From Azophilus sp965199705 (GTDB lineage Bacteria > Pseudomonadota > Gammaproteobacteria > Pseudomonadales > Azotimanducaceae), in the NCBI GenBank assembly GCA_965199705.1, contig OZ241359.1, positions 1,116,001 to 1,180,000 on the forward strand: DNA of 64,000 nt, in the 5' to 3' direction. A model generated the notes under the pieces. It worked only from the letters and a program-made list of their open reading frames with translations, was not told where the DNA came from and did not search any database. Within the stretch, counting starts at the first letter, position 1, and the number at the start of each line of letters is the position of its first letter. This document shows, piece after piece, positions 1 through 8,271 of this stretch. A program made the translations under genes and the position numbers.

Positions 1-149
1 ATCAGCGCGGCGCCATGGAAGGTGGCGGTAACGATGATTTCCTCTTCAATCAGCTGATCGGCCACTGCCGCGGGAACGGCCAGCGCGAGAAGCAGGGCGG
101 CCAAGGATGCTGGAACGCACGAAAGCAGTGGTTGGCGTGAAGGCTTCAT
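1..149 (-). CDS. TonB-dependent outer-membrane receptor, N-terminal part (cut by window edge)
   Basis: Reading leftwards from the ATG at 147-149, about 49 codons are visible before the window ends. The protein starts with a basic n-region and an Ala/Leu-rich hydrophobic stretch ending in PAAVAD, a plausible signal peptide. This is followed by EEEIIVTAT, which looks like the TonB-box and start of the plug region of outer-membrane receptors. An AGGAG Shine-Dalgarno (bases 156-160) sits just upstream of the ATG. The leader carries a TPP riboswitch, so the likely cargo is thiamine or a thiamine precursor. That substrate is inferred from regulation only. The barrel lies outside the window. Confidence 0.8.
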   Translation of the reverse strand, partial: MKPSRQPLLSCVPASLAALLLALAVPAAVADQLIEEEIIVTATFHGAAL

Positions 150-153
150 TGGA

Positions 154-178
154 GTCTCCTGGGCGAATTGCGGGAGAC
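154..178 (-). promoter_or_regulatory. Hairpin that can hide the ribosome-binding site of the TonB receptor
   Basis: On the minus strand GTCTCC (complement of 173-178) can pair with GGAGAC (complement of 154-159), leaving a 13-18 base loop. The second arm contains the Shine-Dalgarno of the receptor gene. This is the expected output hairpin of a TPP riboswitch that works on translation. There is no U-run after it, so a transcription terminator is less likely. The pairing is seen; the regulatory role is inferred. Confidence 0.55.
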
Positions 179-230
179 CCGGCAAGCGGTGCAGGAGGGT
201 TCGCGGAAGAGTGCGGGTGGATTGGGCACG

Positions 231-330
231 TTCCTGGTCCCTACGCCGGCATTAACCGGATCAGGTTCAATGGGTTCAGCCGCGCCGGACCATCCGACTC
301 GGCCATCTCAGGCGTCATGCCACCCCAGAG
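231..330 (-). promoter_or_regulatory. TPP (thiamine pyrophosphate) riboswitch, THI element
   Basis: The minus strand carries the diagnostic THI-box segments in the right order and spacing. GGGGTG opens the P1/P2 region, then comes CTGAGATGG (the pyrimidine-binding loop). After a variable P3 arm come ACCCATTGAACCTGATC, then GGTTAATGCCGGCGTAGGGA closing P4/P5 and P1. Ends are approximate; CTGG near 325-328 can pair with CCAG near 233-236. Known TPP riboswitches repress thiamine synthesis or transport genes when TPP is plentiful. This one leads into the TonB receptor, with a ribosome-site-masking hairpin in between. Confidence 0.93.
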
Positions 331-368
331 GATGCGGCCAGTGTAGGCAAGGGGCCTCGAGCCGTCAA

Positions 369-402
369 TTGCGCCCAGGTGCCGTGTTGCGCCCAGGTGC
401 CG
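369..402. repeat. Short tandem repeat, 18-bp period, two copies
   Basis: TTGCGCCCAGGTGCCG occurs at 369-384 and again at 387-402, separated by TG. It lies in the non-coding stretch between the riboswitch and the PQQ lipoprotein gene. No function is evident. Confidence 0.8.
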
Positions 403-442
403 CCGGTGCGTGTCCCGTGGATCGAATCGAGCGTGACGGGTC

Positions 443-459
443 AGGGCGCCAGGCGCCTT
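443..459. other. GC-rich palindrome GGCGCC-A-GGCGCC
   Basis: Two GGCGCC hexamers flank a single A at 445-457, and A443/T459 extend the symmetry. The same core is the centre of the palindrome at 37826-37844. It could be part of the leader of the following gene or a worn repeat. The rest of 150-518 holds the riboswitch, the tandem repeat and no convincing coding region. Confidence 0.4.
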
Positions 460-518
460 GGTGATATGCTCTTGCCGCCGACCCGGGTCGCCAGCCGTCT
501 CGCCAGGGGAATTTGAGG

Positions 519-2483
519 ATGAGAATCAGAAAGCGTTTGCTCCCACTCGTGTCCGTCCTGCCGCTCCTTTGTATCAGCGGTTGCGACACCGGCCCGGAAC
601 CGGCTCTGCAACAGCAAGCCGCTCCGGCGCAGCAATCGAAGTACGAGTCGGATGGTCCCACGACGCTGAATTCGACGGATCAGTTTCAGGCCTTGAGCGA
701 TGATCTCGGCCCCCGCGAGGCGCTGCCCGGCGCCGCCCTGTACGCGGCGCATTGCGCGCACTGCCATGAGGGCGGCGTGAGCAGGTCGCCGCACCTGGCT
801 TTTCTGGAAATGATGACTCCCAAGGCCGTTTACGCGGCCATGACGGATGGGATCATGCAGCCCCAGTCCGCCCACCTCAGCGAGGCGCAGCGAACCCATA
901 TCACCGAATACATCACCCGGGCTCGCCTCGACGCCGACACTGTCGTTGCCCAAGCGCCCGTCTGCACTGGCGAGGCGTTGAAGTTCGACCGCTCGCGTCC
1001 AATGCCCAGGGTGGGCTGGGGCCATGACACCCGCCGCTTCGTTCCCGCGGAACTCGCCGGATTTGACGTCGAAGATGTGCCCGCACTGAGGCTGAAATGG
1101 GCCTTCGCCTTTCCAAACGCGCTTCGCGCCCGGTCCCAGCCTGCCATTGCCATGGGCGCCGTCTTTGTCGGCAGTCAGGACGGAACCGTGTACGCGTTCG
1201 ACCTGAAGACAGGTTGCGAGCGCTGGTCGTTCCAGGCGTCGGCGGAGGTGCGCACCGCCATCGTCTTGAAGGATGCCGAACAGGAGGCCGGCACGCCGAC
1301 GGCCTTCTTCGGCGACATTCTGGCTCGGGCCTATGCCGTCAATGCGCTGACCGGAGAGTTGCTGTGGTCGCTAAAGGTGGACGACCACCCCAGCGCCACC
1401 ATCACCGGCGCTCCGGCGCTGGCGGGCGAGAAAGTGCTTGTGCCCGTCTCCTCTCTGGAAGTGGTTTCGGCCGCCGACACAGACTACGAGTGTTGCAGCT
1501 TCCAGGGCAAGGTGGTGGCCCTTGCAGCCGATTCCGGCGAATTGATCTGGAGCCATTCGGCCATTCCCCACCCACCGGCTGCCGTGGGCGTTACCCGCGC
1601 AGGCACTCGGGTGCTGGCGCCTTCCGGCGCGCCCGTTTGGACCAGCCCGGCGGTGGACTTGCGGCGCAATCTGGCCTACTTCGGTACTGGCGAGAATTAC
1701 TCCTCACCGGCCGACGACAACAGCGACGCCGTAATCGCCATCGACCTCGCCACCGGTGAACGAGCCTGGCGCTACCAAAGCACGGCCGGCGATGCCTGGA
1801 ACGTGGCCTGCATGATGGCCGAAAACCCCAATTGCCCAGAGGAAGACGGCCCGGACGTGGACTACGGGGCCAGCATGGTGCTGATGGAAGGCGGCGCGGT
1901 GCTTGCCGCCGGGCAGAAGAGCGGCATGGTGTTCGGGCTTGACCCGAACCGGGCTGGTGCATTGCTCTGGGCCACGCGAGTGGGACGGGGCAGCAGTCAG
2001 GGCGGCGTCCACTTCGGCATGGCCGCCGGTGACGGACTGCTGTACGTACCGATCAACGACATGAATGACACGCGCGCAGGTGAGGACCTGGACCCAGCCT
2101 TGGCCCGCCCCGGCGTTCACGCCATTGATCCTGCCTCCGGCGAAGTGGTGTGGCGGCACGTGCAGGAGAATCTCTGCGGTGACGGGCGGCCGTTTTGCGA
2201 CCCGGGCGTGTCCGCCGCGCTTACCGCCATGCCAGGGGTGGTGTTCGCCGGCCACCTGGACGGCCACGTACGCGCCTACGCAGCCGAGGACGGACGAGTG
2301 CTATGGGACTTCAACACCACCGTGCCCGTGCAAGCCGTCAACGGGCTGACCGCGCGTGGTGGCGGCATGAGCGGCGGCGGTCCGGCCTTGGGCGAGGGGT
2401 ATCTGGTAGTGAGTTCCGGCTATGGGCTGTACTTTCATGAGCCGGGGAACGCGCTACTGGTATTCGCAGCAGGGGCGGAGTGA
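519..2483 (+). CDS. Haem c / PQQ-type beta-propeller dehydrogenase lipoprotein (first paralogue)
   Basis: About 654 residues. The start is ATG 519, with AGGGGA about ten bases upstream; an in-frame TTG at 513 is possible. A short hydrophobic signal ends in a lipobox-like CISGC, so this is probably a membrane-anchored periplasmic lipoprotein. A haem-c site CAHCH lies near residue 77. It is followed by repeated W-and-G-containing propeller blades (VYAFDLKTG, VIAIDLATG, VFGLDPN) of the PQQ-enzyme type. A vicinal Cys pair (YECCSF) resembles the disulfide next to PQQ in quinoprotein alcohol dehydrogenases. The layout matches polyvinyl-alcohol dehydrogenase-like quinohaemoproteins. Substrate is unknown. 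A paralogue lies at 37846-39813. Confidence 0.85.
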   Translation: MRIRKRLLPLVSVLPLLCISGCDTGPEPALQQQAAPAQQSKYESDGPTTLNSTDQFQALSDDLGPREALPGAALYAAHCAHCHEGGVSRSPHLAFLEMMTPKAVYAAMTDGIMQPQSAHLSEAQRTHITEYITRARLDADTVVAQAPVCTGEALKFDRSRPMPRVGWGHDTRRFVPAELAGFDVEDVPALRLKWAFAFPNALRARSQPAIAMGAVFVGSQDGTVYAFDLKTGCERWSFQASAEVRTAIVLKDAEQEAGTPTAFFGDILARAYAVNALTGELLWSLKVDDHPSATITGAPALAGEKVLVPVSSLEVVSAADTDYECCSFQGKVVALAADSGELIWSHSAIPHPPAAVGVTRAGTRVLAPSGAPVWTSPAVDLRRNLAYFGTGENYSSPADDNSDAVIAIDLATGERAWRYQSTAGDAWNVACMMAENPNCPEEDGPDVDYGASMVLMEGGAVLAAGQKSGMVFGLDPNRAGALLWATRVGRGSSQGGVHFGMAAGDGLLYVPINDMNDTRAGEDLDPALARPGVHAIDPASGEVVWRHVQENLCGDGRPFCDPGVSAALTAMPGVVFAGHLDGHVRAYAAEDGRVLWDFNTTVPVQAVNGLTARGGGMSGGGPALGEGYLVVSSGYGLYFHEPGNALLVFAAGAE

Positions 2484-2512
2484 AAGAGGGGATCTGGACG
2501 CGGGTGTACGCC

Positions 2513-2541
2513 TTGAATTGTCCAGGGCGCTTCGCTACCAT
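2513..2541 (+). promoter_or_regulatory. Candidate sigma70 promoter for rplM-rpsI
   Basis: TTGAAT (2513-2518) and TACCAT (2536-2541) are separated by exactly 17 bases, about 65 bases before the rplM ATG. This is a pattern match only. Confidence 0.45.
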
Positions 2542-2606
2542 GCGCGCCTTCTTGAAAGCTGCCTCCGTTCCCGGATCGCGTCTGCCTTGAGGGTCAGTAA
2601 CCGACG

Positions 2607-3035
2607 ATGAAAACTGTCAGCCTGCGGCCGCAGGATGTACGCCCTGATTGGTATGTGGTGGATGCCGAGAGCCAGGTGCTCGGTCGGCTGGCATCCGCTG
2701 TCGCCCATCGGCTGCGCGGCAAGCACAGGCCGGACTACACCCCGCACGTAAACTGCGGTGACTTTATCGTGGTCATCAATGCGGAAAAGGTGGCGGTTAC
2801 CGGCAAGAAGGAAAGCGACAAGATCTACTATCGGCACAGCGGCTATCCGGGGGGCATCAAGGCCGCGGCGCTGAAGCAGGTGCGGGCGCGGCATCCCGAG
2901 CGGATCATCGAGCGTGCGGTCAGGGGCATGTTGCCGAGGAATCGCCTCGGTCGCGCCGTGTTCCGCAAGCTCAAGGTCTATGCCGGGCCCGAGCATCCGC
3001 ACGTGGCGCAGCAACCGAAACCCCTCGAAATCTGA
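2607..3035 (+). CDS. rplM: 50S ribosomal protein L13
   Basis: 142 residues, the usual length for bacterial L13. It is recognised by the N-terminal WYVVDAESQVLGRLAS and by GKHRPDYTPHVNCGD, the KIYYRHSGYPGG block and the conserved MLPRNRLGR. L13 is an early-assembly protein of the large subunit that binds 23S rRNA. It is followed after about 60 bases by rpsI, the near-universal L13-S9 pair. The order rplM-rpsI-petABC-sspA is typical of Gammaproteobacteria. Confidence 0.98.
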   Translation: MKTVSLRPQDVRPDWYVVDAESQVLGRLASAVAHRLRGKHRPDYTPHVNCGDFIVVINAEKVAVTGKKESDKIYYRHSGYPGGIKAAALKQVRARHPERIIERAVRGMLPRNRLGRAVFRKLKVYAGPEHPHVAQQPKPLEI

Positions 3036-3094
3036 ACGGGCAGGCGCGGGTAACCAAAAGTCATCCACGGAAAACGAGAGCAGCAGCCAAAACC

Positions 3095-3490
3095 ATGATG
3101 GAAATCCAGGCAGACTACGGCACCGGGCGGCGCAAGACGTCGTCCGCCAGGGTGTATCTGGCCGGCGGTGTCGGGCGCGTCACCGTCAATTCGCAGCCTC
3201 TGGACCGCTATTTCGGGCGCGAGACTGCGCGCATGATCGTGCGCCAGCCACTGGAGGTGGTGGGCCTGACGGAATCGGTGGATGTGGCTGCACGGGTGCG
3301 TGGCGGCGGCAATTCCGGCCAGGCCGGGGCTATCCGGCTCGGAATCGCACGGGCTCTGGTGGCGCGTGACGAGTCACTGCGCGGGCCGCTGCGGGCGGCT
3401 GGCTTCCTCACTCGGGATGCGCGCGCGGTCGAGCGCAAGAAGGTCGGGCGGCACAAGGCGCGCAAGCGACCGCAGTACTCGAAGCGCTAG
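3095..3490 (+). CDS. rpsI: 30S ribosomal protein S9
   Basis: 131 residues. The start is ATG 3095, or the adjacent ATG at 3098. It shows the S9 signatures GTGRRKTSSARVYL, YFGRETARMIVRQPLE, the VRGGGNSGQAGAIRLGIARAL segment, and the basic C-terminal tail VGRHKARKRPQYSKR. That tail reaches the P-site tRNA in known ribosomes. It forms the second gene of the rplM-rpsI pair. Confidence 0.98.
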   Translation: MMEIQADYGTGRRKTSSARVYLAGGVGRVTVNSQPLDRYFGRETARMIVRQPLEVVGLTESVDVAARVRGGGNSGQAGAIRLGIARALVARDESLRGPLRAAGFLTRDARAVERKKVGRHKARKRPQYSKR

Positions 3491-3597
3491 TGCTACACGG
3501 CGTGCGGCCGACAGTGCGACCAGGCTACACGCCGCAAGGCAACGGGCTTTAGAATGCGCTGGGCGGCCACAGGTCAGAATCAGGACAGGGGCAAGAC

Positions 3598-4233
3598 TTG
3601 ACGACGCATGCAGCCGATGACGGCGCAGAAGCGCCGCCGCTGAACAGCCCGGGGCGGCGTTACTTTCTCATAGGCGCCACCTCGGCGGTAGGCGCTGTCG
3701 GAGCGGCGGGCGCCGCCGTGCCCTTTGCCGCGTCCTGGATACCCAGCGCCAAGGCCCGCGCCCTTGGGGCGCCGGTGACAGTCGATATCGGCAAGTTGCA
3801 ACCGGGTGAGTTGTTCGGGCCGATTCCGGCCTGGCGTGGCAAGCCGGTATTCGTGCTGCGGCGCGGCTCGGAGGCGGTGGCGGCCCTGGAAGCCGGCAGT
3901 TCCGATCTGGCTGATCCGGATTCTGACAATTCAGCCATGCAGCCGGAGTTTGCGCGCAATCCCTGGCGCTCTCGCCGACCGGACATCGGCGTTTACCTGG
4001 GGCTTTGCACGCATCTGGGATGTTCCCCAAAGTACCACGGCGTCGTCGAGCCGAAGCCGTTTGATCCCGATTGGCAGGGCGGCTTCTTCTGTCCCTGTCA
4101 CGGCTCTCGCTTCGATCTGGCCGGGCGCGTGGTCAAGGCCGTGCCGGCCCCGGACAACCTGGAAGTCCCGCCTTACTACTTTGTTTCCGACACCGTGATC
4201 GTAATCGGCGAAGAATCCGCGGAGACGGCGTGA
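3598..4233 (+). CDS. petA: Ubiquinol-cytochrome c reductase, Rieske iron-sulfur subunit
   Basis: 211 residues starting at TTG 3598, with AGGGG upstream. A twin-arginine-like GRRYFLIGAT precedes an Ala/Gly-rich membrane helix (residues about 22-46). The soluble domain carries the two Rieske boxes. These are CTHLGC (Cys137, His139, Cys142) and CPCHGS (Cys165, Cys167, His168), ligating the 2Fe-2S cluster plus a disulfide. It passes electrons from ubiquinol to cytochrome c1 at the periplasmic face of the bc1 complex. Its stop overlaps the petB start. Confidence 0.97.
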   Translation: MTTHAADDGAEAPPLNSPGRRYFLIGATSAVGAVGAAGAAVPFAASWIPSAKARALGAPVTVDIGKLQPGELFGPIPAWRGKPVFVLRRGSEAVAALEAGSSDLADPDSDNSAMQPEFARNPWRSRRPDIGVYLGLCTHLGCSPKYHGVVEPKPFDPDWQGGFFCPCHGSRFDLAGRVVKAVPAPDNLEVPPYYFVSDTVIVIGEESAETA

Positions 4234-5525
4234 TGGCTGAATCGAGCGAAGGTGCGGCGCGGCCGCTGGCCGAGCGTCTGGAAGGGCTCTGGCGCGGACT
4301 GATCGGCTGGCTGGACGCCCGTTTCCCGTTGGTGGAAACCTGGGAATACCACCTGTCGAAGTACTACGCGCCGAAGAATCACAACTTCTGGTATCTGATG
4401 GGGTGGCTGGCGACCCTGATCCTGGTCAACCAGCTGGTCACCGGCATCTGGCTCACCATGTTCTATGTGCCGAGCGGGGAGGGCGCGTTTGCCTCGATTG
4501 AGCACATCATGCGCGATGTCGCGTATGGCGATGTGCTGCGTTACATGCACTCCACGGGGGCGTCGGCCTTCTTCCTGATTGTCTATCTGCACATGTTCCG
4601 TGGTCTGATGTACGGCTCCTACCGCAAGCCGAGGGAACTGGTCTGGCTGATCGGCATGGCCATCTATCTGGCGTTGATGGCCGAGGGCTTTTTCGGCTAT
4701 CTGCTGCCTTGGGGCAACATGAGCTACTGGGGCGCACAGGTGATCGTGTCCCTGTTCGGTTCCGTGCCGGTGGTCGGGCCTGATCTCGCCGAATGGATCC
4801 GGGGCGATTTCGTGATGTCGGAGATCACGCTCAACCGCTTCTTTGCCCTGCATGTGGTAGCTGTGCCGCTGATTCTGGTTGGCTTGGTGTTCGTGCATTT
4901 CGTCGCCTTGCACCACGTGGGTTCCAGCGCCCCGGACGGCGTGGATATCAAGCGGCTCAAGGATGCTTCCGGCAAGCCTCTGGATGGTGTCGCCTTCTGG
5001 CCCTATACGGTCGTGCATGATGTGCACGCCACGGTGGTGTTTCTGTTCCTGTTCTGCGCTGTGGTGTTCTTCGCGCCCGAGATGGGTGGTTATTTCCTGG
5101 AGAAGCCCAATTTCGAAGTGGCCAATCCGATGAAGACGCCGGAGCATATTGCGCCCGTCTGGTACTACACGCCCTTCTACGCGATGTTGCGAGCCGTCAC
5201 CTTTCCGCTGTTCGGCATTGAGGCCAAGTTCTGGGGATTCGTGGTGATGTCGAGCGCCATCGTGCTGCTGTTCTTCCTGCCCTGGCTCGACAAGAGTCCG
5301 GTCGCTTCCATGCGCAACAAGGGCATGGCTTCGCGCTGGATGCTTGCGCTCTTTGTCGTCAGTTTCCTGATTCTCGGCTATCTCGGGGTCACGCCGGCTT
5401 CCAACCTGGCAACGGCAGCAGCGCAGATCTTCACCCTGATCTACTTTGCCTACTTCGTGCTCATGCCCTGGTACACGCGGGCCGAGAAAACCACCGAGCC
5501 CCCTGAACGGGTGACCATGCGATGA
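4233..5525 (+). CDS. petB: Ubiquinol-cytochrome c reductase, cytochrome b subunit
   Basis: About 430 residues from ATG 4233, which overlaps the petA stop (TGATG). A polytopic protein with the cytochrome b core: WYLMGWLATLILVNQLVTGI, RYMHSTGASAFFLIVYLHMFRG (a haem-ligand helix), and FGYLLPWGNMSYWGAQV. A second His-bearing helix reads LHVVAVPLILVGLVFVHFVALHHVG. The quinol-oxidation loop motif usually written PEWY reads PVWY here, a variant I recall from beta- and gammaproteobacteria. The C-terminal helices of a fused subunit IV are present, as expected for a bc1-type enzyme. Confidence 0.97.
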   Translation: MAESSEGAARPLAERLEGLWRGLIGWLDARFPLVETWEYHLSKYYAPKNHNFWYLMGWLATLILVNQLVTGIWLTMFYVPSGEGAFASIEHIMRDVAYGDVLRYMHSTGASAFFLIVYLHMFRGLMYGSYRKPRELVWLIGMAIYLALMAEGFFGYLLPWGNMSYWGAQVIVSLFGSVPVVGPDLAEWIRGDFVMSEITLNRFFALHVVAVPLILVGLVFVHFVALHHVGSSAPDGVDIKRLKDASGKPLDGVAFWPYTVVHDVHATVVFLFLFCAVVFFAPEMGGYFLEKPNFEVANPMKTPEHIAPVWYYTPFYAMLRAVTFPLFGIEAKFWGFVVMSSAIVLLFFLPWLDKSPVASMRNKGMASRWMLALFVVSFLILGYLGVTPASNLATAAAQIFTLIYFAYFVLMPWYTRAEKTTEPPERVTMR

Positions 5526-6265
5526 CCTGCACTGCATTCCAGGCCCGCTGCTGGCTGGCCAGCCTGGCGCTGTTGCTGGCGCCATTCCTCGGGCAGGCGG
5601 CCGAGAGCAGCTGGCCCTTGCTGCCGGTGGACATGGACCTGCGCGACAAGGCGTCGCTGCAGCGCGGCCTGGCGCTCTATGCCAACTACTGCCAGGGCTG
5701 CCATTCGTTGCGCTACCAACGCTATGAGCGCACCGCCGATGATCTTGGCATCCCGCATGATGTGGCGCTTGAAACCGTGGTGTTCAGTGACGCCAAGATT
5801 GGCGCCCTCATGCAATCGGCCATGGATCCGGAGCAGGCCAAGGCCTGGTTCGGCGCACCGCCACCGGACCTGACCATGGTGACGCGCGTGCGCAGCCCGG
5901 AATGGCTCTACAACTATCTCAAGACCTTCTACGTGGACGAGAGCCGGCCGTTCGGCGTCAACAACAAGGTGTTCGAGAACGTGGGTATGCCACATGCATT
6001 GCTTGAGTTGCAGGGCGTGCAACGAGACATCTGCACCGAAGACGCCATTGCCTGCCGGCAGCTGGCGGTGGATGCGGGCAGCGGCGCCCTGACAGCCGCC
6101 GAATATGATCTGGCCGTGCGCGATCTCACCAATTTTCTGCACTATGTGAGCGAGCCCGGGCGCCTGGCGCGGCAGAGGCTCGGCCTCTACGTGCTCGGTT
6201 TCCTCGGCATCTTCGGCATCTTCACCTGGCTGCTCAATCGCGAAATCTGGAAGGACGTGCATTGA
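5522..6265 (+). CDS. petC: Ubiquinol-cytochrome c reductase, cytochrome c1 subunit
   Basis: 247 residues. The ATG overlaps the petB stop by four bases (ATGA). A signal peptide covers roughly residues 1-27. The haem-c site CQGCH is at Cys57/Cys60/His61, and NVGMPHAL likely supplies the axial Met. A C-terminal anchor helix (LYVLGFLGIFGIFTWLL) is followed by a short cytoplasmic NREIWKDVH tail, as in other c1 proteins. It is the last gene of the petABC operon. Confidence 0.97.
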   Translation: MTCTAFQARCWLASLALLLAPFLGQAAESSWPLLPVDMDLRDKASLQRGLALYANYCQGCHSLRYQRYERTADDLGIPHDVALETVVFSDAKIGALMQSAMDPEQAKAWFGAPPPDLTMVTRVRSPEWLYNYLKTFYVDESRPFGVNNKVFENVGMPHALLELQGVQRDICTEDAIACRQLAVDAGSGALTAAEYDLAVRDLTNFLHYVSEPGRLARQRLGLYVLGFLGIFGIFTWLLNREIWKDVH

Positions 6266-6293
6266 GCCGCGCACGTCCCGGCGGAGTGAGGTC

Positions 6294-6926
6294 GTGACCC
6301 TGATCGCACACAGATCCTCGATGGTGCTGTTTTCGGACCCGAAGGATCATCGCTCTCATCAGGTGCGCATGGTGCTGGCGGAGAAGAGCGTCAGCTTTGA
6401 TGTGATCGACCCGCACAAGGAAGGCCTTCAGGAAGATCTGGCCGAGGTCAACCCCTACAACACGCTGCCGACCCTGCTTGACAGAGACCTGGTGCTCTAT
6501 CAGGCCGACATCATCATGGAGTATCTGGACGAGCGTTTTCCACATCCGCCCCTGCTGCCCGTGTATCCGGTGCATCGGGCGCGCTCGCGTTTGTGGATGT
6601 ACCGCGTGGAGCGGGAGTGGAGCCGCAAGCTCGACGAGCTGCTTCGCCCCGGCGTCGAGGATGCGGCGGCGGCAGCGGCCCGTGCGGAATTGCGGGAAAG
6701 CCTGATCAGCACCGTCCCCGTGTTTGCCGAGATGCCGTTCTTCATGAACGAGGAGTTTACGCTGGTGGACTGCTGCGTCGCGCCCATTCTCTGGCGCATG
6801 AAGGCGGTTGGCATACCGTTGCGCGAGCGAGCCGCCAAGCCACTGCGCTCCTACATGGAAAAGCTCTTCCACCGAGAATCCTTCCGTCGCAGCCTGACCG
6901 AAGCCGAAATCGAGATGCGCGAATAG
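6294..6926 (+). CDS. sspA: Stringent starvation protein A (glutathione-S-transferase fold)
   Basis: 210 residues from GTG 6294, with GGAGTGAGG just upstream; an internal ATG at 6321 is an alternative. The N-terminal thioredoxin-like part has the SspA pattern MVLFSDPKDHRSHQVRMVL, then NPYNTLPTL and ADIIMEYLDERFPHPPL. An all-helical C-terminal domain follows. SspA binds RNA polymerase and is linked to stress and acid survival. The location after petABC is the usual one. sspB, which normally follows, is missing: the next gene is ftsZ, convergent. Confidence 0.93.
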   Translation: MTLIAHRSSMVLFSDPKDHRSHQVRMVLAEKSVSFDVIDPHKEGLQEDLAEVNPYNTLPTLLDRDLVLYQADIIMEYLDERFPHPPLLPVYPVHRARSRLWMYRVEREWSRKLDELLRPGVEDAAAAAARAELRESLISTVPVFAEMPFFMNEEFTLVDCCVAPILWRMKAVGIPLRERAAKPLRSYMEKLFHRESFRRSLTEAEIEMRE

Positions 6927-7022
6927 TCCGGCGTTCGATGGCCGGCGCCGCCCGCCACGGCGGAGCGCGTTTCGGTGGCGCCGCCTGGCGACTCGGTAGG
7001 CCTGCGCCAAGCCATCCCGGGA

Positions 7023-8231
7023 TCAATCTGCCTGGCGTTGCAGAAATCGGCTGAGATCGACCGGCGTCGAGTCCACTGCCCTGGCTGCTGTTGCCGCCGA
7101 CGCCAGCGCCGGGGCTGGTTCAACGACGGCTATCCCGCCGCTTGCCTGCCGACGCGCCAGTGTCGGAACGTCGAAATCCACTGCCTCGTCACCTGGATCG
7201 GCCAGCCGTCTGGAGCGTCTGCTGATTTCGCCGGATGCGGGCTTCTTGACGGCGGGGCGGCCCGCGTCGAGGCCGGCAGCGATGATGGTGACCTTGATCT
7301 CGTCCTGCATGGTCTCGTCCAGCACCCAGCCGGTGACGATCTGCGTGCCTGGCGCGACCCGTTCCCTTACCCGCTTGCCGATGCCCGAATACTCACCCTG
7401 GGTGATCGATGGGCCGGAGGTGATGTTGACCAACACGCCGGCGGCGCTTGAGAGATTTATGTCATCAAGCAACGGGCAGTCGATTGCGGCGTCCACGGCC
7501 TTTTCGCTGCGGTCGTCGCCGGAGGCGCGCCCGGTGCCCATCATGGCGGCGCCCTCATTGGACATGACCGTGCGCACATCGGCGAAGTCCGCGTTGATGT
7601 GGCCGGTGTTGACGATCAGATCTGAGATGCCCTCGACAGCCCGAAACAGGACATCGTCGGCCGACTGGAATGCATCCATCAGCGAGCATTGATCTGGAAA
7701 AACCTCGCTCAGCTTGTCGTTGGATACCGTGATCAGCGAATGCACCTGCTCCTGCAATCGCGCCAGCCCCTGTTCTGCAGCGTCGTCGCGGCACTCCCAT
7801 TCATAGGGCTGCGTCACGACGGCCAGCGTCAGGATGCCTCGCTCGCGCGCAATCTTGGCAACCACCGGGGCTGCGCCGGTGCCGGTGCCGCCGCCCATGC
7901 CAGCGGCGATGAACACCATATGCGCGCCCTCCACGGCCTGGGCAATCTTGTCCGCATCTTCCAGCGCCGCCTGCTCACCGATCTGCGGATCACAGCCCGC
8001 GCCCAATCCTTCCGTAATCTGGTAGCCGACCGTGAGCCGGGTTTCCGCTGGTATCAGGTCGAGCGCCTGTTCATCGGTGTTGATGGCGATGAACTCCACC
8101 CCCTGAAGCCGCTTGCGGATCATGTGTCGCACGGCGTTGCCGCCACCGCCGCCCACACCGACCACCTTGATGATGGCGCTTGATGGCACATCGTCCAGCT
8201 TGAATGAAGGTTCGTTGTCCCAGTCGCTCAT
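7023..8231 (-). CDS. ftsZ: Cell division protein FtsZ
   Basis: 402 residues from the ATG at 8229-8231, preceded by AAGGAG. The tubulin-like GTPase shows VVGVGGGGGNAVRHM, INTDEQAL, the G-box GMGGGTGTGAAPVVA, and the T7-type NADFADVRTVM. It ends in a short conserved peptide (DLSRFLQRQAD) of the kind that binds FtsA/ZipA. It forms the Z-ring. It is last in the division cluster. lpxC, often next in gammaproteobacteria, is not here; sspA converges instead. Confidence 0.98.
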   Translation of the reverse strand: MSDWDNEPSFKLDDVPSSAIIKVVGVGGGGGNAVRHMIRKRLQGVEFIAINTDEQALDLIPAETRLTVGYQITEGLGAGCDPQIGEQAALEDADKIAQAVEGAHMVFIAAGMGGGTGTGAAPVVAKIARERGILTLAVVTQPYEWECRDDAAEQGLARLQEQVHSLITVSNDKLSEVFPDQCSLMDAFQSADDVLFRAVEGISDLIVNTGHINADFADVRTVMSNEGAAMMGTGRASGDDRSEKAVDAAIDCPLLDDINLSSAAGVLVNITSGPSITQGEYSGIGKRVRERVAPGTQIVTGWVLDETMQDEIKVTIIAAGLDAGRPAVKKPASGEISRRSRRLADPGDEAVDFDVPTLARRQASGGIAVVEPAPALASAATAARAVDSTPVDLSRFLQRQAD

Positions 8232-8271
8232 GGCTTTGCTCCTCGCAAGGGTTGTCGTTGGGGGGTTGTCG

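Noticed and set aside
513..518. TTG at 513 as the start of the first PQQ lipoprotein
   Set aside because: ATG 519 is better placed for the AGGGGA ribosome site and gives the same signal peptide.
4176..5585. 469-codon open frame on the minus strand across petB
   Set aside because: It is antisense to a clear cytochrome b gene and its translation is rich in His/Gln/Gly without any fold; long antisense frames are common in GC-rich DNA.
6927..7022. GGCGCC repeats between sspA and ftsZ as a bidirectional terminator
   Set aside because: GGCGCC is very common in this DNA; the arms are separated by a long loop and lack T-runs.
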